Shown piece after piece: positions 42,973 to 52,329 of a DNA stretch of 64,000 nucleotides; the first letter of the stretch is position 1; every line of letters begins with the position of its first letter. The stretch spans positions 1 through 64,000 of the forward strand of contig CAMDWI010000020.1 in the NCBI GenBank assembly GCA_945878555.1. Direction: 5' to 3'. Under the pieces are notes generated by a model that was not told where the DNA came from, did no database searches, and saw only the letters and a list, made by a program, of their open reading frames with translations. Position numbers and translations under genes: made by a program. Origin of the DNA: Klebsiella pneumoniae (GTDB taxonomy: Bacteria > Pseudomonadota > Gammaproteobacteria > Eutrophobiales > Eutrophobiaceae).

Positions 42973-43332
42973 ATGAAAAAAACGTCCGAGACTGCCAGTG
43001 TTACTGAATATATCGCAGCGGCTGATCCCGCTGTCAGGCCGGTATTGAAAAAGATCCGTCTGGCTGTGAAGTCGGCCGTACCCGAGGCAACAGAAACGAT
43101 TAGTTACAAGATGCCCGCCTTTAAGATGGGCCGCGTCTTTTTTTATTACGCCGCCTTCAAACAGCATATCGGCATCTACCCGCCCGTCACGAAAGACAGG
43201 AAGTTGATAAAGGAATTACGCGTATACGCCAACGAGAAGGGTAATCTCCGATTTCCGCTCGACCAGCCGATCCCCTACGATCTGATTGCACGCATTGCGG
43301 TGGCGCTGTCGAAACAATACGCACAGACGTGA
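42973..43332 (+). CDS. DUF1801 protein (frataxin-like fold family)
   Basis: 119 aa from ATG 42973 (MKKTSETASVTEYIAA). Core pattern TETISYKMPAFKMGRVFFYYAAFKQHIGIYPPV ... RFPLDQPIPYDLIARIAVALS matches DUF1801/YdhG proteins, some of which are annotated as iron chaperones. It is short, soluble and cytoplasmic. The true role is unknown. Confidence 0.85.
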   Translation: MKKTSETASVTEYIAAADPAVRPVLKKIRLAVKSAVPEATETISYKMPAFKMGRVFFYYAAFKQHIGIYPPVTKDRKLIKELRVYANEKGNLRFPLDQPIPYDLIARIAVALSKQYAQT

Positions 43333-43429
43333 ACCCCCCCACCGGCCTGACTCCCGGATAGGCGATTTGTCCGCCGCTGGCAAGTACATTTTTGCCGGAC
43401 GGATGGGATGATCCTGCTTCAAGTTATGG

Positions 43430-43435
43430 TACTAT
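43430..43435 (+). promoter_or_regulatory. -10 box of SRP RNA
   Basis: TACTAT lies 6 bp before the predicted 5' end of the SRP RNA. No good -35 is seen at the right distance. Assigned from position. Confidence 0.45.
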
Positions 43436-43441
43436 TCGTCC

Positions 43442-43549
43442 GTGGCCTGTATCGGCCAGCTCGTGGCGTGAAGTTATGAACCCCGTCAGGCCCGGAAGGG
43501 AGCAGCGGCAGTAATGGATACGGGTGCGAACCTGGACGGTGCAGGCCAC
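43442..43549 (+). ncRNA. ffs: 4.5S signal recognition particle RNA
   Basis: About 108 nt. The ends pair (GTGGCCTG with CAGGCCAC). The apical Ffh-binding domain is diagnostic: GTCAGGCCCGGAAGGGAGCAGC includes the conserved GGAA-type loop and the asymmetric internal loop with AGCAG. It guides membrane proteins to the Sec machinery with Ffh. Location directly before dnaX is a common proteobacterial arrangement. Confidence 0.95.
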
Positions 43550-43629
43550 ACTTTAGCTTGAATGCATTACCGGAGCAGACGTGCACCTGTGCTGCTCCGG
43601 ACGATCTCAAATCCGGAAGCAGACAGACA

Positions 43630-45216
43630 ATGACCTATCAGGTACTCGCCAGAAAATGGCGGCCGCATTCCTTCGCAGATATGGTCGGGCAGACCCATGT
43701 GCTGGCAGCCTTGCGTAATGCGCTCGATTCCGATCGTCTGCACCATGCCTACCTGTTTACCGGTACCCGCGGTGTGGGCAAGACCACGCTGGCCCGTATC
43801 ATGGCCAAATGTCTCAATTGTGAGAAGGGTGTCAGCTCTACCCCCTGTGGGCAATGCAGCGCCTGTGTCTCCATAGATGAAGGCCGGTTTGTTGACCTGA
43901 TCGAGGTAGATGCGGCGTCCCGTTCGAAGGTTGATGAGACCCGCGATCTGATGGACAATGTGCAATATGCCCCGAGCAGCGGCCGCTACAAGGTCTATCT
44001 GATCGACGAGGTGCACATGTTCTCGGCGCACAGCTTTAACGCCTTGTTAAAGACTCTCGAAGAACCACCCCCGCATGTGAAGTTCCTGCTGGCGACGACC
44101 GAACCGAAGAAACTCCCGGTCACGATCCTGTCGCGTTGTCTGCAATTCAACCTGAAGCATCTGACGCGTGAGCAGATCGGCGGGCAGTTGCGCGATATCC
44201 TGGCGAAGGAAAGCGTCGAGGCCGATGAGGTGTCGATACGGCTGGTCGCCGCCGGGGCGAACGGCAGTATGCGTGATGCCTTGAGTCTGCTGGATCAGGC
44301 GATAGCATTCGGCAATGGCGCCCTGCGCGAGAGCGAGGTCCGCGAGATGCTGGGTACGATAGATAGCAGCGATTTGGCCGCCCTGTTCCAGGCGCTGGCC
44401 GCCGGAGATGCCGCGGCGATGGTCCAGTGTATCGACGCGATGGATGAACATAACCCCGACTACGATGCAGTGTTGTCCGAATTGCTGGCCGACCTGCATG
44501 ATATCGCGGTCTGTCAGGTGACCGGCGGCAAGGTGGAGCAAATCCGCCCGGAGATTGCCGCGCTGGCCTCCCAGTTTGACAAGGAAGATGTGCAGCTTTA
44601 TTACCAGATTGCATTGAACGGCAGGCGAGACCTGTCGGGCGCACCGGAACCGCGCGTCGGTTTCGAGATGACGATGATACGCATGCTGGCATTCAGACCG
44701 GCCGCGACCACACCCGGTAGCAGCCGACCGGTTCTGGTGTCGGCCCCGAGCGCCCCGGCAAGGACAGCAACAACCACACCGACCGCTGCCCCGGCGCCAC
44801 AGACCCGGGCCGAGGTCACACCCGTAAAAAAGGCCAGCGGCTCCCAGGACTGGTTGCAGATGATCGATGAGCTTGGGTTGACCGGTCTGGTGCGCGAGTT
44901 TGCGGGCAATTGTGTGCTGAAGGAGCGCGCTGACAACCGCGTGCATCTGGTCCTGCGCCCGGCGCAGCAGCACCTGTTACAGACGAATATGAAGGACAAG
45001 TTACAGAAGGTGATTGCAGACAATTACGGTGCCGAGGTCAAATTGATCATCAACGTCGAGGAACCGGAGACGCAAACACCTATCGAACAGAAGGTGCAGG
45101 CCGAACAGGACCGCCGCGCACAGGCAAAGACCTCGTTCCAGCAGGATCCGTTTGTGAAAGAGATGCAGGACGCTTTCAATGCCAGCATTGATCAAAACTC
45201 CATACAACCGCGTTAA
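43630..45216 (+). CDS. dnaX: DNA polymerase III subunits tau and gamma
   Basis: Clamp-loader ATPase, 528 aa as tau (E. coli 643, so the C-terminal part is shorter). Start at ATG 43630 (MTYQVLARKWRP), the universal N terminus; the frame opens earlier at 43558. Walker A GTRGVGKTT, zinc module CEKGVSSTPCGQCSAC, LIDEVHM and the SRC-type arginine finger (LSRCLQF) are all seen. Residues about 370-400 form a Pro/Ala/Thr-rich linker ending at an A-AAA-AAG slippery site, so a 413-aa gamma form is also expected. It heads the unit dnaX-ybaB-recR. Confidence 0.97.
   Translation: MTYQVLARKWRPHSFADMVGQTHVLAALRNALDSDRLHHAYLFTGTRGVGKTTLARIMAKCLNCEKGVSSTPCGQCSACVSIDEGRFVDLIEVDAASRSKVDETRDLMDNVQYAPSSGRYKVYLIDEVHMFSAHSFNALLKTLEEPPPHVKFLLATTEPKKLPVTILSRCLQFNLKHLTREQIGGQLRDILAKESVEADEVSIRLVAAGANGSMRDALSLLDQAIAFGNGALRESEVREMLGTIDSSDLAALFQALAAGDAAAMVQCIDAMDEHNPDYDAVLSELLADLHDIAVCQVTGGKVEQIRPEIAALASQFDKEDVQLYYQIALNGRRDLSGAPEPRVGFEMTMIRMLAFRPAATTPGSSRPVLVSAPSAPARTATTTPTAAPAPQTRAEVTPVKKASGSQDWLQMIDELGLTGLVREFAGNCVLKERADNRVHLVLRPAQQHLLQTNMKDKLQKVIADNYGAEVKLIINVEEPETQTPIEQKVQAEQDRRAQAKTSFQQDPFVKEMQDAFNASIDQNSIQPR
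44812..44870 (+). promoter_or_regulatory. dnaX programmed -1 frameshift signal (gamma production)
   Basis: GAGG at 44812-44815 acts as an internal Shine-Dalgarno, 10 nt before the heptamer A-AAA-AAG at 44826-44832, which is in the correct zero frame (codons GTA AAA AAG). After slipping, 12 codons are read (GQRLPGLVADDR) to TGA 44868-44870. This is the same heptamer and spacing as in E. coli dnaX. A downstream stimulatory stem is only weakly visible. Confidence 0.85.
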
Positions 45217-45234
45217 CAGAGTGAGAGGTAAACC

Positions 45235-45558
45235 ATGAAGGCCGGACTCGGTAATATCATGAAACAGGCCCAGCAGATGCAGGAGAACCTGAAGAAGGTG
45301 CAGGACGAAATTGCCCAGGCGGTCGTGACCGGGGAATCCGGTGCCGGTCTGGTCAAGGTCACGATGACCGGCAAGCACGATATCAAGAAGGTACAGATCG
45401 ACAAGAGTCTGATCGGGGATGATATCGAGATGCTGGAAGACCTGATCGCTGCTGCTGTGAATGATGCGAATCGCCGGATTGAAAAGTTGTCTGCGGAAAA
45501 GATGTCCGCGTTTTCCTCCGGTCTGAACCTGCCTGCCGGTCTGAATCTGCCGTTTTAA
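45235..45558 (+). CDS. ybaB: Nucleoid-associated protein YbaB/EbfC
   Basis: 107 aa. [38 protein letters not shown] and [17 protein letters not shown] are typical. It forms dimers that bind DNA and often accompanies recR and dnaX. GTGAGAGGTAAACC gives a ribosome-binding site before ATG 45235. Confidence 0.96.
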   Translation: MKAGLGNIMKQAQQMQENLKKVQDEIAQAVVTGESGAGLVKVTMTGKHDIKKVQIDKSLIGDDIEMLEDLIAAAVNDANRRIEKLSAEKMSAFSSGLNLPAGLNLPF

Positions 45559-45597
45559 TCGGGTCTCTACCTTACTTCGCGCCTGTCTGCATTTACC

Positions 45598-46191
45598 ATG
45601 TCTGAATTCTCCAAACTGGACCAGTTGATCGGCGCACTGCGCTGCATGCCCGGTATTGGCAAGAAGTCGGCCCAGCGTATTGCCTATCATCTGTTGCAAC
45701 GAAATCGTGAGGGCGCGCGCAATCTCGCCCGTGCTTTGATGGAGGCAATGGATGGTATTGGTCATTGCCAGCGTTGCCGCAATTTCAGTGAGACGGATAT
45801 CTGTGCGATCTGTAACAGCGACAAGCGTGATCAGGGGCTGTTATGTATTGTTGAGAGCCCGGCCGATGTGTATGCGGTGGAAGAGGCCGGTTATCGTGGG
45901 GTGTATTTTGTGTTGATGGGGCATTTGTCCCCACTCGATGGCATTGGCCCGGAAGATCTCGGTCTCGATTTATTGTCCTCGCTGGTGGATCAGGGACAGG
46001 TCACGGAGGTGATCCTCGCGACCAATTCCACGGTTGAAGGTGAGGCCACCGCGCATTTCATCAGCGAGATCATGCGCCGGAAGAAGATTCGTGTCTCGCG
46101 TATCGCCCACGGTGTCCCGGTCGGCGGTGAGCTGGAATATATCGACAGCGGTACCTTGTCACAGGCGATCTCGGGCAGGCGCGAAGTATAG
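45598..46191 (+). CDS. recR: Recombination protein RecR
   Basis: 197 aa. Helix-hairpin-helix ([20 protein letters not shown]), Cys4 zinc finger ([16 protein letters not shown]), Toprim domain ([26 protein letters not shown]) and the C-terminal [18 protein letters not shown] are all present. It acts with RecF/RecO to load RecA at gaps. Last gene of the dnaX unit. Confidence 0.97.
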   Translation: MSEFSKLDQLIGALRCMPGIGKKSAQRIAYHLLQRNREGARNLARALMEAMDGIGHCQRCRNFSETDICAICNSDKRDQGLLCIVESPADVYAVEEAGYRGVYFVLMGHLSPLDGIGPEDLGLDLLSSLVDQGQVTEVILATNSTVEGEATAHFISEIMRRKKIRVSRIAHGVPVGGELEYIDSGTLSQAISGRREV

Positions 46192-46315
46192 TCGCAACAT
46201 TTACAACACTTGTGGCATGTCAGCCACGAAGTGCTGGTGACTCCTGTCGGTTTTGTTTCCGAATCTGAAATATCTGTTATCATCCGGTCATACTTGTAGT
46301 CAAAGGTTCATGCGA

Positions 46316-48136
46316 ATGAAACAGATAACAGTGTTATTGCTGGCAGGACAGCGACCGAACCCGGGGCCGATCTGTGAGGCATACAAGGCCGTACCGAAAT
46401 CGCTGGTCCCGATAGCCGGTCTACCTATGATCATGCATCCGCTTGCCAGTCTCCTCAGCAACCGTCATGTCGGGCGTATTATCGTAATCACCCAGAAACC
46501 TGAATTGTTCAATGATGTATTGGCCGGGGTTTCGCAGCGTGACCGGATCGATTTATATCGCGGCGCGGGGGGGATTTCGCGCTCCATTATCGAATGTATC
46601 CACGAGTACAACTTGCAGATGCCGCTGCTGGTGACAACGGCCGATAATTGTCTGTTACGTGATGAGGATATCGACGATTTCATTACCCAGGCACAGGCGA
46701 CACGCGCCGATATCGCGGTTGGTCTTGCAGACAAGAAAGCGTTGATCAAGGACTACCCAGACGTGCGGCGAACCTGGATACCTTTCAGCGACAAGAGTGT
46801 ATCCGGTTGTAACCTGTTCTGGCTGAACAACCCGCGCAGTCTGGAAATGATCAGGTTCTGGTGCAGGTATGAATCGAGCCCCAAAAAACTGCTCCGGCTA
46901 GCGTGGGCATTCGGCCCGATATTTTTCACGCTCTACCTGTTCCGACTGGTGAGCCTGAACGATGCGTTCGAGAAGATTACTGCTATCACCAGAGTGCGGG
47001 TGGAACCCGTGCTCCTGAAAAATCCGTCTGTATCAATTGATGCGGACAAGGTGACCGACGTCATCCAGATAGAGGCGGTGCTGGTAAATCGGGACAATCC
47101 GGTGCCGAGACAGGGTGTGCCCGGGGCACCGATAGTAATATTTGATCTCGACCGGACGATTACCCGGGATGGTACCTATACTCCATTTCTTCTTAATTAT
47201 GCAATGAAGCACAGGCCTTCCGGTTTGTTATGGACGCCATTGATACTGTTTTACATGCTGGTGTATCTGGCCGGGGGCATGGATCGCAAAAGTTTGAAAA
47301 CGCAGATGTTCCGCTTTCTCGTCGGTAGTCCCGATAGCGTATCCCTGAACCGGGCATGCGTCGACTATGTGGACAGGATGATCGACAATGGCGTTTATGC
47401 AGACGCCCTGTACACGATTCGTAAATGGCAGAGGCAGGGTGCGCACCTGATACTTGCCACGGCCAGTTATGACTGGCTGGCGAATGTCTTCGCACAACGT
47501 CTCGGTTTCAATCAGGTTGTGGCGACCCGATCGATCGTCCGCGACGGCAGGGTCATCCCCGGTGTAGAGGGTGATAACTGCTATGGACAGGCAAAACTCG
47601 TGGCGGTCGAGGAGGCCATAGGATTATCCAGCATGCAGGGTCGAGAGGTCTGGTTTTATACCGATCATCATTCCGATATCCCGTTACTGGATATTTGTGA
47701 CCGACCGGTTGCGGTCAATGCGAACCGCATGCTTGAAAACTGGATCAGCAGGCAGCCGAACGGAACATCTGTGCGCTGGCAGTCCCCACCGCGGAATACC
47801 ACGGCAAAATCGGTTACAGCATCGGTGGGTAGCCTGTGTCTCGGTTTTATACTTTTTGTCAGTGTGCTGAGCGCAGCAGAACACGAAATCAATACTGATG
47901 AAATCCCGCTGCAGGTGCTACAAGCGATCAATATCGAGAATCCTGTGTTACTTATCACAGAAGCCTCGGTTGAAAGCAGGGGAGATTCTGTTGTTTATGA
48001 ACTGGAAGGTACTGTCTCTGGAAATGAGTTTGAATATGAAATTGAGGTCAGCGGTGAAGGTAAAATCCTGTCTGTCATACAGGATTATGAGTTATATCTT
48101 GTGCTCAAAAATGTCATGAACTGGGCACGGGCATGA
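46316..48136 (+). CDS. Nucleotidyltransferase-HAD phosphatase fusion with C-terminal exported domain
   Basis: 606 aa from ATG 46316 (AAAGG nine bases upstream; ATG 46310 also possible). An NTP-transferase domain (LLLAGQRPNPGPICEAYKAVPKSLVPIAG, first about 240 residues) is followed by a HAD-IB phosphatase (IVIFDLDRTITRDGTYTPFL near 275; LATASYDWLA; YTDHHSDIPLL). A hydrophobic segment (SVGSLCLGFILFVSVLSAA, about 503-521) and 85 residues resembling a PepSY-type beta domain close the frame. An in-frame GTG just before that segment could start a separate secreted protein. The gene leads a three-gene polymer-type locus. Substrate unknown. Confidence 0.75.
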   Translation: MKQITVLLLAGQRPNPGPICEAYKAVPKSLVPIAGLPMIMHPLASLLSNRHVGRIIVITQKPELFNDVLAGVSQRDRIDLYRGAGGISRSIIECIHEYNLQMPLLVTTADNCLLRDEDIDDFITQAQATRADIAVGLADKKALIKDYPDVRRTWIPFSDKSVSGCNLFWLNNPRSLEMIRFWCRYESSPKKLLRLAWAFGPIFFTLYLFRLVSLNDAFEKITAITRVRVEPVLLKNPSVSIDADKVTDVIQIEAVLVNRDNPVPRQGVPGAPIVIFDLDRTITRDGTYTPFLLNYAMKHRPSGLLWTPLILFYMLVYLAGGMDRKSLKTQMFRFLVGSPDSVSLNRACVDYVDRMIDNGVYADALYTIRKWQRQGAHLILATASYDWLANVFAQRLGFNQVVATRSIVRDGRVIPGVEGDNCYGQAKLVAVEEAIGLSSMQGREVWFYTDHHSDIPLLDICDRPVAVNANRMLENWISRQPNGTSVRWQSPPRNTTAKSVTASVGSLCLGFILFVSVLSAAEHEINTDEIPLQVLQAINIENPVLLITEASVESRGDSVVYELEGTVSGNEFEYEIEVSGEGKILSVIQDYELYLVLKNVMNWARA

Positions 48137-48240
48137 TGAGTCATGGCCGTATGGAACTGTAACAAGTTGATACGAATTTTTCCCTCCGGTAGTTTCCGGT
48201 AGCATCACCCGCCTTACCGAAAGGTATACTGTCCACTGCC

Positions 48241-49413
48241 ATGATCAGAATAGGATTTCTGTTCAATCACGACCATGTCCACCAGATCCCGCATGCGGCG
48301 ACGGTGGCATTCGAGCTATCAAGGCTCTCCCCGACCATGGAAGTGATAATAATCACTTCATCTCAAGCGCAGTATGACTATTTGCAGGCCCTGGCCGCAG
48401 ATTATCCACAACACCGCTGCAACTGGGTCAATATATCTTCCCCCCGCTGGGTGAGAGGTATCGGGAGGGTGCTGGATTATGCCATACCGGTGTCGCGGGT
48501 GGCTGTGCTGGTTAATAATCTGGATCTGTTCCGCAATCTTGACGTTCTGGTTGTACCTGAAAAGACCAGTCTCCTGTTACGGACTCATCTCGGAATCGAC
48601 CATCTAAAGTTCGTATATACCTCGCATGGCGCTGGAGATCGTGAGATTGGTTTTGACCGACAGCTGGCAGGATTCGATCTGATTTTTCTGTCGGGAAAGA
48701 AAATCGAAAATCGGATGCGTGCAGCCGGCCTGCTTGAAACGGCTGAATCCTGCATCGTCGGCTATCCGAAGTTTGATGCATTTCATGCGTTCAACAAACC
48801 GGCGAAGAAACTGTTCAACAATGACCGGCCGACCGTGCTCTATAATCCGCACTTTTCCCCTGCATTGTCCTCATGGTTTGATATGGGCGAACATATACTC
48901 GACTACTTTTATTCGAACGATAGCTATAATCTGATATTCGCGCCGCATGTCATGCTGTTTAAAAGGCGTTACCATATTGCGCCGGATGGCTGGCATTTCC
49001 GCCGTACCGGCATTCTGGCAAGGCGTTACCATGACTGCGGGCACATGCTGCTCGATACGGGAAGTATTGCCTGCACTGATATGACCTATACCTTGAGTGC
49101 TGATATCTATCTCGGTGATGTCAGTAGCCAGATATGGGAGTTTCTCGTCCACCAGCGTCCCTGTCTGTTTGCCAATGCGCACCGTGCTCAATGGCAGGAT
49201 GATCCGAATTACCTCCATTGGCAAACCGGGGAGGTATTGGATGACGTGGATAAACTGGATAATTGTCTGTCACGGGCAGTTTCGACGCATGCGAGTTATC
49301 TTGAGAAGCAGAAGCAGTTGTTTGCCAGTACTTTTGACATTGACGTGAATGAGTCGTCCTCGTGCAGGGGGGCGCAAGCGATAGTGAGATTTGTCAACAG
49401 GGTGCTCACGTGA
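48241..49413 (+). CDS. CDP-glycerol glycerophosphotransferase-like enzyme
   Basis: 390 aa, GT-B-like. Matches the TagF/CDP-glycerol transferase style: FVYTSHGAGDREIGFDRQLAGFDLIFLSGKKIENRM, VGYPKFDAF, TVLYNPHFSP and the diagnostic YLGDVSSQIWEFLVHQRPCLFAN loop. No membrane segments. It probably transfers a polyol- or sugar-phosphate in the cytoplasm. It is followed 37 bp later by the flippase and preceded by the nucleotidyltransferase fusion, which could supply the nucleotide-activated donor. Confidence 0.75.
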   Translation: MIRIGFLFNHDHVHQIPHAATVAFELSRLSPTMEVIIITSSQAQYDYLQALAADYPQHRCNWVNISSPRWVRGIGRVLDYAIPVSRVAVLVNNLDLFRNLDVLVVPEKTSLLLRTHLGIDHLKFVYTSHGAGDREIGFDRQLAGFDLIFLSGKKIENRMRAAGLLETAESCIVGYPKFDAFHAFNKPAKKLFNNDRPTVLYNPHFSPALSSWFDMGEHILDYFYSNDSYNLIFAPHVMLFKRRYHIAPDGWHFRRTGILARRYHDCGHMLLDTGSIACTDMTYTLSADIYLGDVSSQIWEFLVHQRPCLFANAHRAQWQDDPNYLHWQTGEVLDDVDKLDNCLSRAVSTHASYLEKQKQLFASTFDIDVNESSSCRGAQAIVRFVNRVLT

Positions 49414-49450
49414 AGTCAACACCTGCTTCTAACTCTCAACAGAACGAGCG

Positions 49451-50974
49451 ATGAGCGCATCCCCCGGTCGCGACGCCCGGCCTGAAGTGGCCAAAGGCGC
49501 AGGTCTGGTTTTCCTGGCAAGGTCAGGTGCGATAGTCGAGTTGATCACACAGCCTTTGTATACCTGGATGCTGGGACTTGCAAGTTACGGTATGTATACG
49601 GTGCTCTGGTCGCTCGTCAATCTGGTCGAGAAGATTGCCGATCTTGCGATGACAAGCGCACTGCAACGACTGTTGCCCGGTGAGTCCACTATTGAAACGC
49701 GTGCAGCAGTGATCAAGGGCGCGCTCTTGTTGGGCATATTGCCCGGAATATTGATTGCGATTCTGGTGATGGTATTTGCTCCCACGATAGCCGGGCTGAT
49801 CAATGTGGACGACAATGACGCCCGGTATCTGGTTACTGCGATACAGTTGTTTGCCTGGGCAATCCCGCTGTGGGCAGCAGTCGAAACAGGTACATCGGCC
49901 TTGCGTGCATGCAAGGCATTTGGTCCGGAGATTCGTTTGCGTCTGCTTTGGGAACAATTGATCCGGCTGGTCTTTGTCATTCTCCTGTGGATGGCCGGAC
50001 TCGACACGCTTGCCCTGGTGGTCGGACATCTCTTATCACTGGTGCTTACCGTGATACTGACATTACGTGCCCTGCATCGCTACATCAACCTGAAGCTGGT
50101 CTGGCGCGCGCTTATCCCGGCAGGAATGTTGCGCGAATTGCTAATGTCCGGTATGTCGGTCCTGCCTTCGAATATACTCGGCAGACTGTTTTCAGACTTG
50201 CCGGTTGTATTCCTGAATCTGGTTCTGCCTGGCGCCGCCGGTGCAAATGCGGCGGGCCTGTACAGTATTGCACGCAAACTCGCGAGCATTCCGCAGATGG
50301 TCGGGACGGTTTTTTCCCATGTGATCGCACCGATTGCGGCTGCAAGTGAAAACCGGAATCCGGATACAAGACAAACCCTTTACTCATTCACGTTACGCGT
50401 ATCGGTATTACTGGCACTGCCTACCACGGCTGCATTGATTCTGGCAGCAGATTCCCTGTTGGCAATATTTGTCACCGGTGCTTCAGCGGCGTGGCCGATA
50501 CTGGTGGTGCTGGCTCTGGCACGCGGCATCGAGGCGTCTGTAGGTCCGGCGACCACGATACAACAGGTTATCAGTCACCGCGGTCTGCCGGTAATGAACA
50601 GTTGTTTCGGCCTGTTATTCTCGGTGGGAGTTTCGGCAGTTGCTTACCCGTATGCAGGGGCAGTCGGTGTGGCCATCGGTGTAGCTTGCGGCCAGGTGTT
50701 GATGGCAGTGCTGGCGGTCTGGCAACTGTCGCACATGGATCACCTGTTATTTTATGATCGGGGGATGCGCAAGGTAATTGTCGTAGCAGTTATTTCATGT
50801 CTGGCAATGACGGGCGTTGCTAATCTGATCGATACCACACCGTTATGGATGCGGGGCCCTGTTCTGCTGGCAATGTATCTGGCATCACTCTGGTCATGTA
50901 TACGTCTGGCCTTGCCCGCACAGGACAGGCAGGCACTTGGAACGCCAGGCCGACGCCTGTTTCTCGTCGATTGA
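49451..50974 (+). CDS. Polysaccharide/oligosaccharide flippase (MOP superfamily)
   Basis: 507 aa with about 12-14 membrane helices. The N-terminal KGAGLVFLARSGAIVELITQPLYTWMLGLASYGMYTVLWSLVNL pattern and the central FSDLPVVFLNLVLPGAAGANAAGLYSIARKLASIPQM segment fit Wzx-like exporters. It would move a lipid-linked product across the inner membrane. Last gene of the locus; no glycosyltransferase cluster follows, so the product may be small. Confidence 0.85.
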   Translation: MSASPGRDARPEVAKGAGLVFLARSGAIVELITQPLYTWMLGLASYGMYTVLWSLVNLVEKIADLAMTSALQRLLPGESTIETRAAVIKGALLLGILPGILIAILVMVFAPTIAGLINVDDNDARYLVTAIQLFAWAIPLWAAVETGTSALRACKAFGPEIRLRLLWEQLIRLVFVILLWMAGLDTLALVVGHLLSLVLTVILTLRALHRYINLKLVWRALIPAGMLRELLMSGMSVLPSNILGRLFSDLPVVFLNLVLPGAAGANAAGLYSIARKLASIPQMVGTVFSHVIAPIAAASENRNPDTRQTLYSFTLRVSVLLALPTTAALILAADSLLAIFVTGASAAWPILVVLALARGIEASVGPATTIQQVISHRGLPVMNSCFGLLFSVGVSAVAYPYAGAVGVAIGVACGQVLMAVLAVWQLSHMDHLLFYDRGMRKVIVVAVISCLAMTGVANLIDTTPLWMRGPVLLAMYLASLWSCIRLALPAQDRQALGTPGRRLFLVD

Positions 50975-51009
50975 TCAGGTGTAGATACTCCCCGGTCTGG
51001 CGTTTGACC

Positions 51010-52248
51010 TTATTTGACTGTCAGGTGCTCGATCCGAACCGGCGCGGGTGGATGCGAATCGTGGAAGGCCGAATAGAGTGGGTCCGGGGTCAAGGTATTG
51101 GCATTTTCACGGTAAAGTTTGACCAGTGCACGTATCAGGTCCTGCGCCCGACCCTGTGCGGCGGCGAAGTTATCGGCCTCGAATTCATGTCGACGTGAGT
51201 AGTAAGAGAACAGCGGCTGGGTATAGAAGGTGAATACTGGTATGACCATCATGAACAAGGTCAGCGCCATCCAGGTTGAATCGGTGCTGACACCGAGTCC
51301 GGCGTAGAACCAGGGCTGGTTGATCAGCCAGCCGAGCAGGGCAAAGCCGGCGAGGAACATCACACCGAGCAGGCCAATACGCTTCTTGATGTGATTACAT
51401 TTGAAATGCCCAAGCTCATGCGCGAGCACGGCTTCTATCTCTTCGTTTGTCAGTTCGTTCATCAACGTGTCAAAGAATACGATGCGTTTGTTGCTGCCCA
51501 TGCCGGTGAAATAGGCATTGCCATGGGTCGAGCGTGAGGAGCCGTCCATCACATAGATGCCCTGGCTGGCAAAACCGTTGCGGGTCAGCAGACCCTCGAT
51601 GCGCGTGCGCAATTCCACATTGTCGAGCGGGCGGAACTTGTTGAACAGTGGCGCGATAAAGGCCGGATAGAACCACATCATAAACAGGCTGAAGCCAAAC
51701 CAGGTCATCCACACATACAGCCACCACAACTGGCCTGCGTTACCCATCAGCCACAGGATCAGCGCCAGTAGCGGCACACCGATCAGCAACGTCAACGCCG
51801 TATTCTTCAGCATGTCGGTCACAAACACGCGCAGTGTAGTCTTGTTGAAACCGAATTTTTCCTCAAGCACAAAGGTACGATACAGTGCCAGTGGCAGATC
51901 GATAATTGAGGAGATCAACATGATCGACAGCATGAAACCGGTCCCGGTCCAGATCGCTGACAGGCCAAACTCTCGCCAGTACTGGTCGACCAGTTCCAGC
52001 CCGCCGCCCAGCGTCCATAACAGCAGCAAAACTACGCTGATGGCAAGATCAATCCCGGCGAGTGAGGATTTGGCACAGGTATAGGCAGCGGCCTTCTGGT
52101 GGTCTTCCAACCGGACCTTGTCGCGAAACTGTGAGGGGACCACATGTTGATGACGGCGTACATGGGACCAATGTCGGTACAGAAGCACACATTGCACGGT
52201 AAAACTGCCAAGCAGTGCGGTAAGGAAGATGTAGCTGAACAGATTCAT
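51010..52248 (-). CDS. M48 family metalloprotease (Ste24/CAAX prenyl protease type)
   Basis: 412 aa, membrane protein with about six to seven helices. Zinc motif VLAHELGHFKCNH (HExxH) plus downstream EFEADNFAA (third ligand Glu). YVMDGSSRSTHGNAYFTGMGSNKRIVFFDTL and the N-terminal DWxx-like region fit the Ste24/HtpX-related group. In bacteria it is probably a membrane quality-control protease. Divergent from orn. Confidence 0.93.
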   Translation of the reverse strand: MNLFSYIFLTALLGSFTVQCVLLYRHWSHVRRHQHVVPSQFRDKVRLEDHQKAAAYTCAKSSLAGIDLAISVVLLLLWTLGGGLELVDQYWREFGLSAIWTGTGFMLSIMLISSIIDLPLALYRTFVLEEKFGFNKTTLRVFVTDMLKNTALTLLIGVPLLALILWLMGNAGQLWWLYVWMTWFGFSLFMMWFYPAFIAPLFNKFRPLDNVELRTRIEGLLTRNGFASQGIYVMDGSSRSTHGNAYFTGMGSNKRIVFFDTLMNELTNEEIEAVLAHELGHFKCNHIKKRIGLLGVMFLAGFALLGWLINQPWFYAGLGVSTDSTWMALTLFMMVIPVFTFYTQPLFSYYSRRHEFEADNFAAAQGRAQDLIRALVKLYRENANTLTPDPLYSAFHDSHPPAPVRIEHLTVK

Positions 52249-52329
52249 AGTCGGATATCCGCTGATTTGAGGTATCGATTTTCAATTGATTAGGGTTAGA
52301 ATGTCTGGCAAAACCACTGGAAATAACTG

